Shown: positions 11,661-23,222 of the stretch, piece after piece | Numbering within the stretch: the stretch's first letter is position 1 | Layout: each line of letters starts with the position of its first letter | DNA from: Eudorina sp. 2006-703-Eu-15 | Lineage: Eukaryota > Chlorophyta > Chlorophyceae > Chlamydomonadales > Volvocaceae | Assembly (NCBI GenBank): GCA_003117195.1 | Contig: BDSI01000019.1 | Coordinates: 620,001-684,000, forward strand | Length of the DNA: 64,000 bases | Direction of reading: 5' to 3' | Made by a program: the position numbers and the translations under genes | Notes under the pieces: generated by a model | What the model was told of the DNA's origin: nothing | What the model saw: only the letters and a program-made list of their open reading frames with translations | Database searches by the model: none

Positions 11661-11710
11661 AGATCCGACCAGATCCGACCAGATCCGACCAGATCCGACC
11701 AGATCCGACC
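11661..11710 (+). repeat. Five tandem AGATCCGACC decamers
   Basis: Five exact copies of AGATCCGACC, about 70 bases upstream of the SepSecS ATG, preceded by a partial AGATC. It could be a promoter element array or simple slippage. Confidence 0.95.
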
Positions 11711-11781
11711 AGCCAAACCCGCCGAACGTCGGCCAGTGATCACATTGACGTAGCGCACGTGCGTACGGCGGACCATCAGAC

Positions 11782-14700
11782 ATGAACCCGGACAACTGCG
11801 GCCTGGCGACCGGGCTGGTGTCGCTGTCGTACATCCGTCAGGGCGAGCAGGCACTGGCCCGCCGTCAGCGGCTGGTCAAGGCGCTGCTGTCCAGTCGGCG
11901 GCTGCCGGATAGGGGCTGGGATGAGGCCACCATTGAGATGTTCATCAGGGTGGGTGGGGTGGGGGTGGGGGTGGGGGTGGGTTCGGGTTTATCTCTTTGA
12001 CAAGGGTAATATGAACACGTGTCCACCTGCCAGTCGCCAGTCGCAAGGCCCCAGCCCCACCCCCGGCGCGCCTCCCCCCAGGTGCGATGCGCAAATGGGG
12101 AACGCGCAAACTGGCAATGCGCAAACCGTTGCAATGTGCCATGCTGGCTGCCCTGCTCCCCGCCAATTTCCCCCGTGTGCAACCCCCCCCCTCCCCTCCC
12201 TTCCAGGACTGTTCCGCCATGGACTCGAACAACTTCCTGGACAACGTGGGGGTGGGAGAGCGGGAGGGTCGGGTCGCCTGCCCGCTGGTGGCGCGGCGCC
12301 ACTACGGCCTGGCGCACGGCATCGGCCGCTCGGGGGACGTGGCGGCGGAGCAGCCCAAGGCCGCCGGCTCCTCCCTGATGGCGGCGCTGACGGCGCACCT
12401 GGCGGCGGATGCGCTGCGGATCGCGGGTACGTGAGAGGACGTGAGAGGACGTGACAGGACGCGACCTCGGTCAACTAACTGGCAACTGAGGGGACTTGCT
12501 GCTGGAAGGGGGACACAGTACGGCATTGCACGGTTGCGTTCGGAAAAAATTGGACAGCACATCGGCGCAGGGCCTCTTCTGTCTTGCGTGGCGCACTCAA
12601 TGCGTCTCACGACAGCGTGGATGCGTGTTGGATGTGTGCTTGGCGGCCCTGTGTGTGTATTGCGGTGTCCGGCAGATGAGCGTCAACTGCCACCCAACCG
12701 TCATCCGTACGTCAGCCCTGTCACTCCAGGTCGACCCGTGGGCTCGTCCGTCCGTTCCTCCGTCCGTCCGTCTGTCCGTCCATCCGTCCCTCGCCATTTA
12801 ACACAGCCCCCGCTCTTCACTCATTCCCTCCCTCCCTCTCATTCCCTCTCATTCCCTCTCGCTCTGGCAGCAGCGCAGTTCGAAATGCCTACCGATTTCC
12901 TATACTCCCCCCCTCCCCCTCCCATCCCCGCTCCCCCTCCCATCCCCCATCCCCCTCCCCCTCCCTCCCCCCCTCCCCCTCCCGCGCACAGGCCTGACCG
13001 GCCTGGGTCCCGTCACCGTGCTGCCCCTGGCCACCGGCATGGCGCTGAGCCTGGTGCTGCTGGCCCTGCGGCCGCAGCGGCCCCCGGGCGCGGACGTGGT
13101 GGTTTGGAGCCGCATCGACCAGAAGACGTGTCTCAAGGCCATCACCGCGGCGGGGCTGCGGCCGCACGTGGTGGAGCTGCGGAGGGAGGGCGACCAGCTG
13201 GTGACGGACGTGCAGGTGGGGGGTAAGGATTGGGGAACCGAGATGGGGTTGGTGGATGCCAAGACGAGACGACGCAACGATGACGAGATTGATACTGCGC
13301 TGGAGGGACGAGTGCTGCACCCACGGGTTCGGAGCGCCATTGCCGTACCTCGTACGTCGAAGCTCGCGCGGGCCGTCCCCCGCTGGGGTTGTTCCGTGAC
13401 CAAACCCCCCTTTGCCCAGCGACGCAGCTCGTCGCCCTGTACTGCGCCCATGTACGGCATTGTGTACGGCACGTACTGCAGGGTATCTCGGAGGCGATCT
13501 CCGCGCTGGGCCCAGGCCGGGTGGTGGCGGTGGTGACCACCACTAGCTGCTTCGCGCCGCGCGCGCCGGACGACGTGGCGGCGGTGGCGCGCCTCGCCGC
13601 CGCCGCCGGCGTGCCGCACGTCGTCAACAACGCGTACGGCATCCAGAGCCGAGCCACCTGCGCCGCCATCGCGGCCGCCTGGTCCGGCTCCGGTACCGGG
13701 ACCCGTCGCGGCGGCGGCGGCCGCGTCGACGCCGTCGTACAGAGTACGGACAAGAACTTCATGGTGCCCGTCGGCGGCGCGCTGGTGGCGGCGCCGGCGG
13801 CGCGGCCGAATCTGGTGGCGGCGGTGAACGGGACGTACCCGGGTCGGGCCAGCGTGGCCACGCATCTGGACCTGCTCATGACGCTGCTGCACTGGGGGGC
13901 GGAGGGCTGGCGGAAGGTGGGGAGGGGGCCAGGGCGGGCGGGCGGGGGAGACTAGAAAACCCTAGAGACGCTAGGGGGCCGGGCGGGCGGGGCCTGCTCC
14001 CGGAGGCGGGCGTGCCGTGCCGTGTGTAAAAGGAAACCGAGCAGCGTGCATGTGTGTGTGTTTGGGGGGGGAGTGGCAAAAGGGGACGCGCGGGAGAGGG
14101 AGGGACTCGCGGGCCGGTGCCGGATGTGGACGACGGAAAGGGACACTGTCTAGTCGTACAGTCCGCCGTACATTTGCCAGGACCATTTCGGAGTACGGAG
14201 GTACGGTTCAGGTTGCGCGCGCGCTTCCTGCCAATGACTCGATGGTGCCGTATGACGTGGTCGTGTGACTTGCGCCGAGTGTCGGACACCCCGGGTCGAT
14301 GCCGTACGGTCCGTTGCCGCAGGTCCTGGCGGAGCGCGAGGAGGTGATGCCGTACCTGCGGCAGCGGCTGGCGGAGGTGGCGGCGCTGCAGGGCGAAAGG
14401 CTGCTGCACACCCCCGCCAACCCAATCAGTACGGCACTGACGTTGGACACGCTGGCTGCCACGTCAGCGGCGGCGGCGACGGCGGCGGCAGCGGCGACCC
14501 CAGCGGCGGCGATCCCGGCGGCGGCGGCCGCTGCCGCTGCGGGTACGGCGGATGCGGACGCGGCTGGCGAGGACGCGGCGGCGGACGAGTCGGGCCCAGG
14601 CGGGGAGACGGGGGACCGGAAGGAAGTCATGGGTGCGGCGGCCGCAGCGGACGGCATCACCTCTCGGCGGCGGCCGCCCGATGTCACCTTCTTCGGATCC

Positions 14701-15319
14701 ATGCTGTGGTCCAGGTGGGTTCTGTCGTTCTGTTCAGCCCGGAACGTTAACCATTAGCGCTGGGCCATACACAATGTTGCCAAAGATCCGGAGGAGGTGG
14801 CCTGCATGCCTGGGCGTGGAGGGAGGGCCCCACTTGCCCTCGGGTGTCGGGGATGGGTGGGCTGCTCACCATCGTTTGGTACCGTTGTTATAAACAGACG
14901 GATGGACGGACGGACGGACGGTGGTGCGCTGATGCGCCTGCTGTGCCTGCTGTGTTTCGGAGCACAGATGCGTCTCCGGAACCAGGGTGGTGGCGCCCGG
15001 CAAGACGCAGAGCGTCGGCGGCGTGACGTTCCACAACTACGGCTCCCATACCGAGGTGCCGTACCCCAGTACGTACATGACGGCGGCAGCGGCCCTGGGT
15101 ACGACACGCGCTGACGTGGACGAGCTCGTGGTGCGACTGAACCGCTGCTTCGCCGAGTTCAGGAAGAAGTGCGGCGCGGGCGCCGCCGCCGCCGGCACCG
15201 CTGCGCCGGCGGGCGGCGGCGGCGGCGCCGCGGCCGCGGCCGCGGCCAGCGGGACAGATACGACCCATCCGGACGCGGCGGCGGCGGCGGAGGGAGTTGC
15301 CGTACAGGCTACAGGGTGA
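11782..15319 (+). CDS. SEPSECS: O-phosphoseryl-tRNA(Sec):selenocysteinyl-tRNA synthase (SepSecS), complete
   Basis: PLP enzyme converting phosphoseryl-tRNA(Sec) to selenocysteinyl-tRNA(Sec) with selenophosphate, the last step of eukaryotic Sec synthesis. Exons 11782-11949, 12207-12426, 12992-13215, 13482-13916, 14323-14714 and 14968-15319 give 596 residues, against about 500 in animals. Family hallmarks in order: [125 protein letters not shown] (Lys at about 295 is the PLP lysine), [32 protein letters not shown]. The extra length is an Ala-rich insert encoded in exon 5 and an Ala/Gly tail. Intron 2 carries an intron-associated element. Its presence implies that the organism makes selenoproteins. 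Confidence 0.95.
12735..12790 (+). repeat. (TCCG)n microsatellite
   Basis: Run of CGTCCGTCCG units with substitutions, in SepSecS intron 2. Confidence 0.85.
12861..12910 (+). repeat. Intron-associated element copy 4 (full core)
   Basis: Reads GCTCTGGCAGCAGCGCAG, TTCGAAATGCCTACCGATTTCC, TATACTCCCC within SepSecS intron 2, then runs into the C-rich tract leading to the acceptor at 12990-12991. Sense with the gene; one of the best-preserved copies. Confidence 0.85.
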
Positions 15320-16735
15320 TGCCGCCGCGACGTAGGCCCCTCAGATGCCGTGGCCCGGCCGGCGGATTCGCAGCGGGGGACAGACGCAGAAAGACGACGA
15401 CGACACAGCGCTTTGAGCGCCGTGTGACGGGGAACAGGGACGGGGAGGGGGGCGGGATGAGGGGGAAGGGGGACGGGGTTGAGATCAGTGGTCGCGGGAA
15501 GGGCACCACTGGTCTCGGAGCCACCAGATGGACACAGCCATGTCCGTGTGCCGTACAGTGTGAGGCGTCGCATCGTGTGAGCAGAGCCAAGCAAGTGGGT
15601 GTCGTACTTGGGAGGCCCATGAGGCCCTAGGGAAGGGGGCCCCGCCCTGCCAGTGATGTGTTATGGGGGGCTCCCGGTGCGGTGCTGCGTGGCGGCTGGT
15701 GACCTGTGGTGTGCCGTACATCCGCCAGTGGAGTGGTGGGCCGGCGGTTGTGGGCTGCAAGCCCGCGCCAGCAGCGGTATCGCAGCCTTCGGGGGGGGGG
15801 CCTTTCCGCAGCGAGACATGGAACCCCTGAGTGGGAGGAGGGGGGAGAGGAGGGGGAGGAGGGAGAGCAGGGGCTGCTGCTCCTCTGGGGCGTGAGGCGG
15901 TACCGTATGCGTCACAGGGCGATGCGGAAGGGAGCCGTCGCGCACCCTTGGATTACATCTTTCGATCTTTGGAGAGGTGGCAGATGGTCGAGGTGCTGGG
16001 AAATCATTCCCGGCCGTGCCACCATCAAACGCCTCCCGCCGCCCACCACTGCGCCCGCCCCCCGAACCCCCGCGTCCGCACTCCACCTGGCCAGCGGACC
16101 GGGACCTTTGTTTGTGTTGCGCTGCGGTGAGGGGGGGAAGGGGCGGCGGAGATGTCTCTCCCGTCCGAGTCGTCGCGGAGGCGCCATGCCGCCATGCCAA
16201 CAGCCCAGGCACTCTTGACGGGCGGGGCAGCTCACCACACCACACCACACCACATGATGCCGGCCACCACAGGTGCCGGCCACCAGTCGTTTTCAGCCCA
16301 GGCCAGCCAGGGACGTGAGTTCCGCCATTGTGCAGCAGTACCGGTGTGTACGGCACACGTACTCGTTTACTACATGAACGAAGTACACACCCACGCGTTA
16401 CGTCATGCCCGTACACACACCTACATACACGTGCACTGTCACTCTTCCTCGCGGCATCGCCCGCGATGTCGCCCCGCTGTCGAGATGCGTCCGAACCCCC
16501 AGCCACGACATGAATCAGCAAATCCCCCCCCTCACTGTGGACCGTCGATCGAGTCAGTCGTCAACCAAGACAGCGAAAAAAACGCGACCAGTCAAACCCA
16601 CCGACATCGATTTCGGTTTCACTACCACCGACCGCCACACGTACACACACGCCTCGTCCGAAGTTCTTAGTTCGAAGTTCTGGAGGACAACACACCAAAG
16701 CGAGATCAGAGCGCAGAGCTCAGGTTGACGCGGAC
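15320..16735 (+). other. Interval with no supported gene
   Basis: Downstream of the SepSecS stop. Open frames on both strands here have no recognisable domain and no credible exon chain. The 3' UTR of SepSecS must lie at its start. The last ~350 bases (16380-16735) are AC-rich with short CACAC runs. Confidence 0.4.
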
Positions 16736-17270
16736 ATGCAGCAAACCACCGTCATCGTCATCATCGGCATGCTGCTCCCGGTGGCCCCCCCCCGGGGAGG
16801 GGGCCGCAATGCGGATGTCATGTCATGCCTTGCAAGTGCAGTCATGGCCGGTGGCCGCGTGTGTGGGCGTCTGCAAGGTGGGCCGCTGGGCCGCTGGGGG
16901 CGTCTGTGTGGATATGTATGATGGGGGTGGGTGTGCTTGCGTGCGCGTGCATAGGTCCGTGCCGATTGGGGCCCCATGGGTGACCGGACAGACGAGGAGC
17001 GGCACCCAGCCCGGTCGCGCGCGGGTGTGTTATTCTATTCCATCCAGACAGTGGGTCCGAGCAGTACGAGCCTGCCGGTCACGCCGCGCTCGGTGCCAGT
17101 TTCTTCATTTGGGTGCGGTGGCGGTCTCACCAGGAGGGGGAGGGAGGGCGAGGTGTCTGCGGGGCCGACGGCCCCTCGTTGCCGCCCCCTCCGCCCCCCC
17201 CGGAGGTGCGACGACCCGCGCGCCGCGGTGAGGACCGCAGAAATGGTTCTACAAGCGCGACAAGAAGCGG
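16736..17270 (+). CDS. Possible tiny single-pass membrane protein, 3' end unresolved
   Basis: Three short open pieces join in phase 0: 16736-16780 (MQQTTVIVIIGMLLP), 16842-16877 (SWPVAACVGVCK) and 17241 onward (KWFYKRDKKR). Together they read as an N-terminal hydrophobic segment of about 25 residues followed by a strongly basic stop-transfer sequence. Intron 1 would be 61 bases and intron 2 363 bases, both GT..AG. After KWFYKRDKKR either a further donor is used (CGGTGCGT at about 17268) or the frame runs on as low complexity; I could not settle the end. The family is unknown. The phase agreement and the membrane-then-basic pattern are the only support. Confidence 0.35.
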
Positions 17271-17538
17271 TGCGTGTCCAGCCGGGAAGGCCGGGGCCGG
17301 ACGGGGGCGGGGGGAGGGCCTCTAGTGTCCGCAACAACCCACGTTGCACAACCCTCCCCCCCCCCACACACACCACACACACACACACCACACACATGCC
17401 CGAGCACACACGCAAGGCCCACCTCCGTCCGATTCCCTGTCTGTCAAGACATCGAGACCCGAAAACAGTCACCAAACCGGTACGAGTTGTTCTCCCCCTC
17501 CCAACACACTCACACTCACATCGCGGCTCACTTTCCCT

Positions 17539-17543
17539 TTACA
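17539..17543 (-). terminator. TGTAA polyadenylation signal candidate, gene B
   Basis: TGTAA on the minus strand about 215 bases past the gene B stop. TGTAA is the usual volvocine poly(A) signal; a five-base match alone is weak. Confidence 0.35.
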
Positions 17544-17757
17544 CGCACACACACTCTCATACACATGACATGCGGGCACTCGCTCGCTGGGCTCCCCATC
17601 TTACGGCTCTGCCCCGCCAGCCGGGCAGGTACCACCCTACCGGGCATGCATGCATACATGACAGGGGAAGGGGGGGATGTGCCGGGCGCTCGCGCGTCTG
17701 TGCCTCTGTCACCTGCCGCCCAACCCTAGCCACACCCGGAGGAGCTGCGGCCCATCG

Positions 17758-20700
17758 CTACCTGGTCGCGCCGCCGCCGCCGCCGCCGCGGCTGCTGCCC
17801 GACGCCGACTCCGGGCGCGTCAGCCAGCTGCCCACCACCAGCCGGAACGTCCCCATCTGCTCGCCCTCCTCCTCCTCCTCCTCCTCCTCCTCCTCGTCCT
17901 CCTCATCATGCTCCTCTCTGTGCGCGTCCTGGTGCCCCCCCGCGGCTGCTTGGCCTGGGTGGCCGGGTCCCCCGCCATCCCTCCCTGGCCCGAACTCGCC
18001 GACCCCGTGGCTCCCCTCCACAAGGTCATGCCCGCCCGCCAGGTAGGCGCCGGCCGCCGGCCCAGAGTTCGCGTCCGAGTCCGAGTCGGAGTTGGAGTCG
18101 GGGTTGGGTTTCTGGACGAACGCCCAGGACCGGTGCCAGGGCCCAGCAGCGCCACCGCTGGCGACCGCCACCGCCGCGGCGGCGGCGGCGGCAGCCAGGG
18201 CGGCATGGCTGATGTACTCAGACTCACTGCCCTGCCCATCCACCCCCTCCTCCAGCCCCTCCGCCGCCGCCGCCCGAGCCCGCTTCTCCTCCACACCTCT
18301 TTCGTGCTCCTCCTCCGCAGCAAGATCGACAGTGGCGGAAGGGTGTCCCCCTCCTGCTACGGCGCCCGAGGCTGCCGCACCCAGCTTCAACGGCGGGTGG
18401 TTCCCTGCGCCCGGGTAGCCGAAGAAGCTGTCGTCCTCGGCCGCGACCTCGGCTGCCGCGTCCACGGGATCCGAAACCTCCTCCCCACCGTAGGAGGACT
18501 GGCCCAGACCCTGGCCGGCCCAGGGATCTGCATGCCCTCCTCCTCCTCCTTCTTCTTCTCTCTCGTCCTCGTCTTCCTCCTCCTGCCCTTCGCCCATCCC
18601 CTCCTCGTCCTCGTCGTCCTCCTCCTCGTGGCCATCCGCGGCGTCTGTGTACGGCTCCGCTGTGCCCCACTCGCCCTCATCTTCACCCTCGCCCACGCTC
18701 TCGCCACCACCACCGTCAGCCTCAGCCCCAACCTCCGCCTCAGCGCCGCAGTCTGCGCCGCTACGCCCAAACCCAAAGCCGTCACCGCCGCCGGCGCGGT
18801 CTTCAACCCGTGGGTCAGCTTCCGACCCCCGGCCTCGCCAGAGCGCCGCCCCGAGCTCCTCGCCCTCGTAGAGCGGCTCCACACCCCTGCCCGAGCCAGA
18901 CCGGGACCCAGATCCAGATCCGGATCCAGATCGAGACCCGTGGGCCACGCCCACGGCGGCTGCAGGGCCGCCGCCCCACGCGCCCATCCCCTGCTGCGCC
19001 CCGCCTTGCATGCCGCCGAAGCCATGAAGGACCGCAGGGTCGGTGAACCCCGACATGCTGGACTGGCTGCTACTGCGGCTGACGCTTCGGGTGCTGGACT
19101 GGCTAATGCCCCCGCTGCTGCTACTGCCGAGTAGCCCGCTGAGGCTGTTTGACCCATGGGTCGCGCCTGCGGTCATGGCGGCGGTGGCGGCCCCGCGCGG
19201 ACGGTCTGGCGGCGCGGCCGGGTCCGTTCCCGGCTGTGATGCTGCGCCGCGGCGGCCCTGCGGGAGGAGCTGCGCCGGTGTCCCTGCCGGCGGCGCCGTG
19301 TGCGGGAGGGGCTGCTGCCGTTGGGGCAGCGGCTGTGCGACCCGCGGGCCCATGCCTGCCCCCGCAGTCGGCTGGTGCTGCTGCTGCTGCAGCGGCGGCG
19401 GCGGTACGGCACTCAGGCGTGCCCGGCGCTCGCTGGACGAGGGGGCGGTGGAGGGCCTGGACACACCCTCCCCGCCTGTGGGGACCCCGGAAAGCGCAAC
19501 AGGAACGCGTTGTGACCACCGTGTGAGTGTTTAATGAAAAGCCCACCCATGACCACCCAGGCCTTGTGACCTTGTGCGTGTATGTTCATAAAGATCGGAG
19601 CCGCAAGACAGGAAGTCGGGTGTGCCGGGCTGGGTGCATATACCTACCGGGTTGGAGTGTGTTTCTTTCCCCGACACCCGCAATCACCCCTCCCACCTAC
19701 CCACCCGCCCACCCGCCCTTCCGCCCCCTACTACCCACCTGACTGGAACTGCGCCGCCATGTGCAGCACCAGTTCGGGCACCGGCAGCTCCGAGGCCGAC
19801 CGGCCGCCCGCCAGCACGGATGGCACAGCGCTGCTGGGCCGCGCACCGCCCTCGTCACCTGCAGCAGCAGCACCGGCAGCAGCGGCACCAGCATCAGCGG
19901 CATCAATATCGCAGCCCGTGATCTGCCGTGTGAATGACCCCTGCGGAAGTGGCTTCGGTGTACGCCCACCAACCAACCAATTGTCAATCGCAAACTGCGG
20001 TACGGCAGGTTGGAACGAGAAAAACGATCGACACGGGAATGGTCGTGAACGTCGTGTAGGTTGTTTTCTCATCCTGGGCACCCTCGCGTACTACACTGAT
20101 GGTAGGACGGGGGTCGGCCTGGCAGCCTGTGAAAAGCGCGTGGCTTCCGGAACCACCCTGGTCGCCAAGCACGCCGGGGTACACTGCACGAGCGCGAGGG
20201 AAGTGAGGGATAAGAGCAGCACCGGCATCGCCGGCAGCAACGCAAAAGAACCCCCACCCAACCCCTCACCCGTGTACTGCTGCATGTACGACAGCACCTC
20301 CGGCGGCACCGGCACATCCCGCTCCGCGCGCGCGCGCAGCACCGATGGCGACGCGGTGCTGGGCCGCACGTCGCCCTCGCCGCCGCCGGTGTACTGCTCC
20401 AGGTACGACAGCACCTCGGGCGGCACCGGCGGTCCGCGGTCCGCGGCGTCGCCTCGCAGCGCCGAGGGCACGGCGGTGCTGGGCCGGGCCAGGCCCTCGT
20501 CCCCGGCGTACAGTGCCATCCGCTCCAGGACCTCGGGCGGCACCCGGGGCCCGTCCAGCGTGCCACTGCGACGGCGCTGCGGCTGCGGCTGCTGCTCCTG
20601 CTGGTTGTAGTTCTGCTGTGCCTGGTTCTGTTGCTGCTGCTGCGGCGGCGGCGGGGGAAGTTGATCGGGGAGAGGGCGCGGCGGGGGCGGTGCATGGGGG

Positions 20701-23222
20701 GCCTGTGCGGCCGCCGGGACGTCGGCGGGGTCGGCCTGCAGTGGAAGCGCGTCCTGGTGGTGGTGGTGCTGACGGTGGTGGTGGTGGTGGTGGTGGTGGT
20801 GCTGGCGGTGCTGGCGGTGCTGCCTGTGCTGGTGGCTGCGGCTGTCGAGCTGGTGCCTTTGCTGCTGGTGGGCGGCCTGGGGCTGGCCCTGGCCCTGGCG
20901 TTGACCGCGTTGGCGGTGGTGGTGGTGGTGCTGCTGCTGCGGCGGGCCTCCGCCGTCGCTGGAGCCGCTACGCGGCAGCGGCCTGAAGCTGCTGGTGGTG
21001 TGCCGCGGGGATAAACCCGGGCCTGAGCTTGGGCCCGGACCAGGGCCCGGACCGGCCGCCATCGCGGCCGAGCAGCCCCGCGACGCGGACGCCGACGACG
21101 CCGCGGTCTCCGTGCCGTACGATGACGCGCTTCCAGACGACACCCCGTCCGCAATCCCCACCCCAAGCCCGCTGTCGTCATCCCCCTCCTCCTCCTCCTC
21201 TTCTTCCTCCTCCACCTCCGGACCCGCCCCGATCTCGCCCAACGGGTCCTCCTCCTCCTCCTCCTCGCCCGGGTACGAGTCAACGGAGGACGAGCGTGCG
21301 GCGGTGCGCCCCGAGGCGCTGCCGCCCTCCAGCTCCTCCTCGTCGTCCTCGCCGTACCCTTCCACGCCCAGGTGCCGCCCTTCCCCTTCCTCATCGTCGT
21401 CCTCATCCTCCTCGTCCTCGTCGTTGTCTCCGTAGCCCGCATCCGGCGCCCCCGCGCCGGCGGCGGCACCGCCGGCGCCACCGCGGCGTCGGGTGTACGG
21501 CGCAGCGCCGTCCGGCGCTGACGTCGCGAGGTCGGGGTCCGGGTAGAAGCCGACCTCCACGGAGGTGGCGCGGTCCAGGAAGTTGGAGGTCTCGGGGCCG
21601 AGCGGGAAGAAGGGCGTGGTGGCGATGTAGAGGTCGCCGGAGCGCTGCGGGGCGAGGGCCCCTCCACCGGAGGCGGACGGAGGAGGTGAGGGCGGGGCGG
21701 CTGGGGCGCCTGAGGCGCCCGATCCCGAGGGACCCGCGGGCGACGGGTTGCGGAGCAGATGCGGTGGCGGCGGCGGAGGGGCGGTCGACGCCGCCGCCCC
21801 TGACGCCGCCTGCGTCTGTTGCTGCTGATGCGGGTGCTGATGCGGCGGCTGCGGCTGTTGGCGGTCTGCGGGCTGCTGCGGCGGTGGCGGCTTCAGACGT
21901 AAACTCTTGGGCTGCTCGTAGTGCGGCTCCAGGTGCGGCGGCGGCTGCGAGTGCTGTTTCTCTAGGGGCTGCTGGGGTTGCTGGGGCAGCGGCTGCCCGT
22001 GGGTGCGCTGCCGAGGGGCTTCCGGCTGGTTCTGATTCTGCTGCTGGAGGAGGCTGGGTTGGTTGTGGTTCTGGTTCTGCTGCTGGTTGTGGTTCTGGTT
22101 CGGGAGGATGCTGGGCGGCGGCTGCTGCGGCTGCTCCGGTCGCGACCCCGAGGCCCTGCGCCGCACGGGAGACCCCACCGACGCCTGCTCATCCACCACG
22201 CCGCTGCCCCACTCGCGCGCCCGCGGCCCCGCCCCCTCCCACTCCTCCTCGTCCTCCCCCAGCGGGCCGGCCAGCTGTGACGCGCTGGAACCGACCCGCG
22301 GGTCCGGATGCAGCGTCGACTGCTGCGGCCGTGGCGGCGGGTGTAACGCCTGCGGCGACGCCGAGTGGGGGCGCCGCAGCGTCGCAAGCTGCTCGTCGAA
22401 ACCCAGTGGCGGCGGCGGCGACGAGGGCCGGGACGATGACAGCGGCGACGACCGTGACCCGTGGGTCAGTGGGCTGGTCGGCGCGGACACGCCCTTACCC
22501 GTAACCTCTGACGCTGGACCCGCCGTTGCTGTTGGCGCTGCTGCTCCTCCTGCTCCCGCTGCTGCCTCTTGCAGGCGCAGGTATGGCACGACGGCGGCGG
22601 CCCGCGGCGGGGAGCCTTGAGCCAACCGGCTATCAGAGCCGCCGCCGGGGCCGCTTTCGGCGCTGACACCGGGCCGCGCTGCCGCCGTCGCGCCCGCCAC
22701 GCCCTCCACAACTGACCAGGCGGGTCCAGGCCCGGTTCCGGATCCACGGGTGGAGGCAGCGTGGCCCCCTGCGTTCGCATCGTGGGGCGCGGAGGAGGCA
22801 CCGCAGGGGGGCGCAGCGGGGCAGGGGCGCGGGTGAACCTCTCTAGGCAACGTGGGAAGCGGGGGAGTCCATTCGCTGGGCTGCGGGCCTCCGGCCATTC
22901 GAGCCGGCATTGAAGTCCGGGGCGGGGGCCCAGGGCGGTGGGGTCGCGCACCGCGTACACCCTCCAGCGGCAGGCCGCTGCTGCCGCTGCCGCCGCCGCT
23001 CCTGCCGGCCCACAGCTGTGGCCCGCAGCCCCGAACCGACAGAAGCGAGAGCCCGCAGGGCCTCGTCCCGCGAGCCAGCAGAGCTCCCTCCCACGAGCCG
23101 AGGCACCACCCGCGCCCCTGCCCCGCCACCCACTCCCCCGCCGCCCCGGCACCGGAACTGCCACCAGCACCACACGCACCACCACACCGCCGCTGCCGCG
23201 GGCACCAAGTGCGCAGGGACAT
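17758..23222 (-). CDS. Gene B: large disordered protein with ~40-residue PST/VPPEVL repeats
   Basis: Exons 23222-20270, 19858-19739 and 19475-17758 join with phase-1 introns to 1596 residues ending at TAG (17760-17758). The N-terminal half is rich in Pro, Gln, Ser and Gly with Gln/Asn and His runs; acidic Glu/Asp blocks occur twice. One folded-looking island reads RSGDLYIATTPFFPLGPETS. At the end of exon 1 and through exon 2 comes a repeat of about 40 residues: VPPEVLSYLEQYTGG, then RPSTASPSVL, in about four copies. The repeat continues seamlessly across both splice junctions (YTG/GDEGGARPSSAVPSVL; QFQS/GGEGVSRPSTAPSS), which confirms those joins. The start codon is uncertain: no upstream acceptor matched in phase, and the 5' end could lie further upstream or join gene A. 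No known domain recognised. Confidence 0.6.

Noticed and set aside
20345..22504. Long plus-strand frames opposite gene B
   Set aside because: Mirror of the repeat-rich minus-strand coding exon; the repeat periodicity and splice continuity favour the minus strand.
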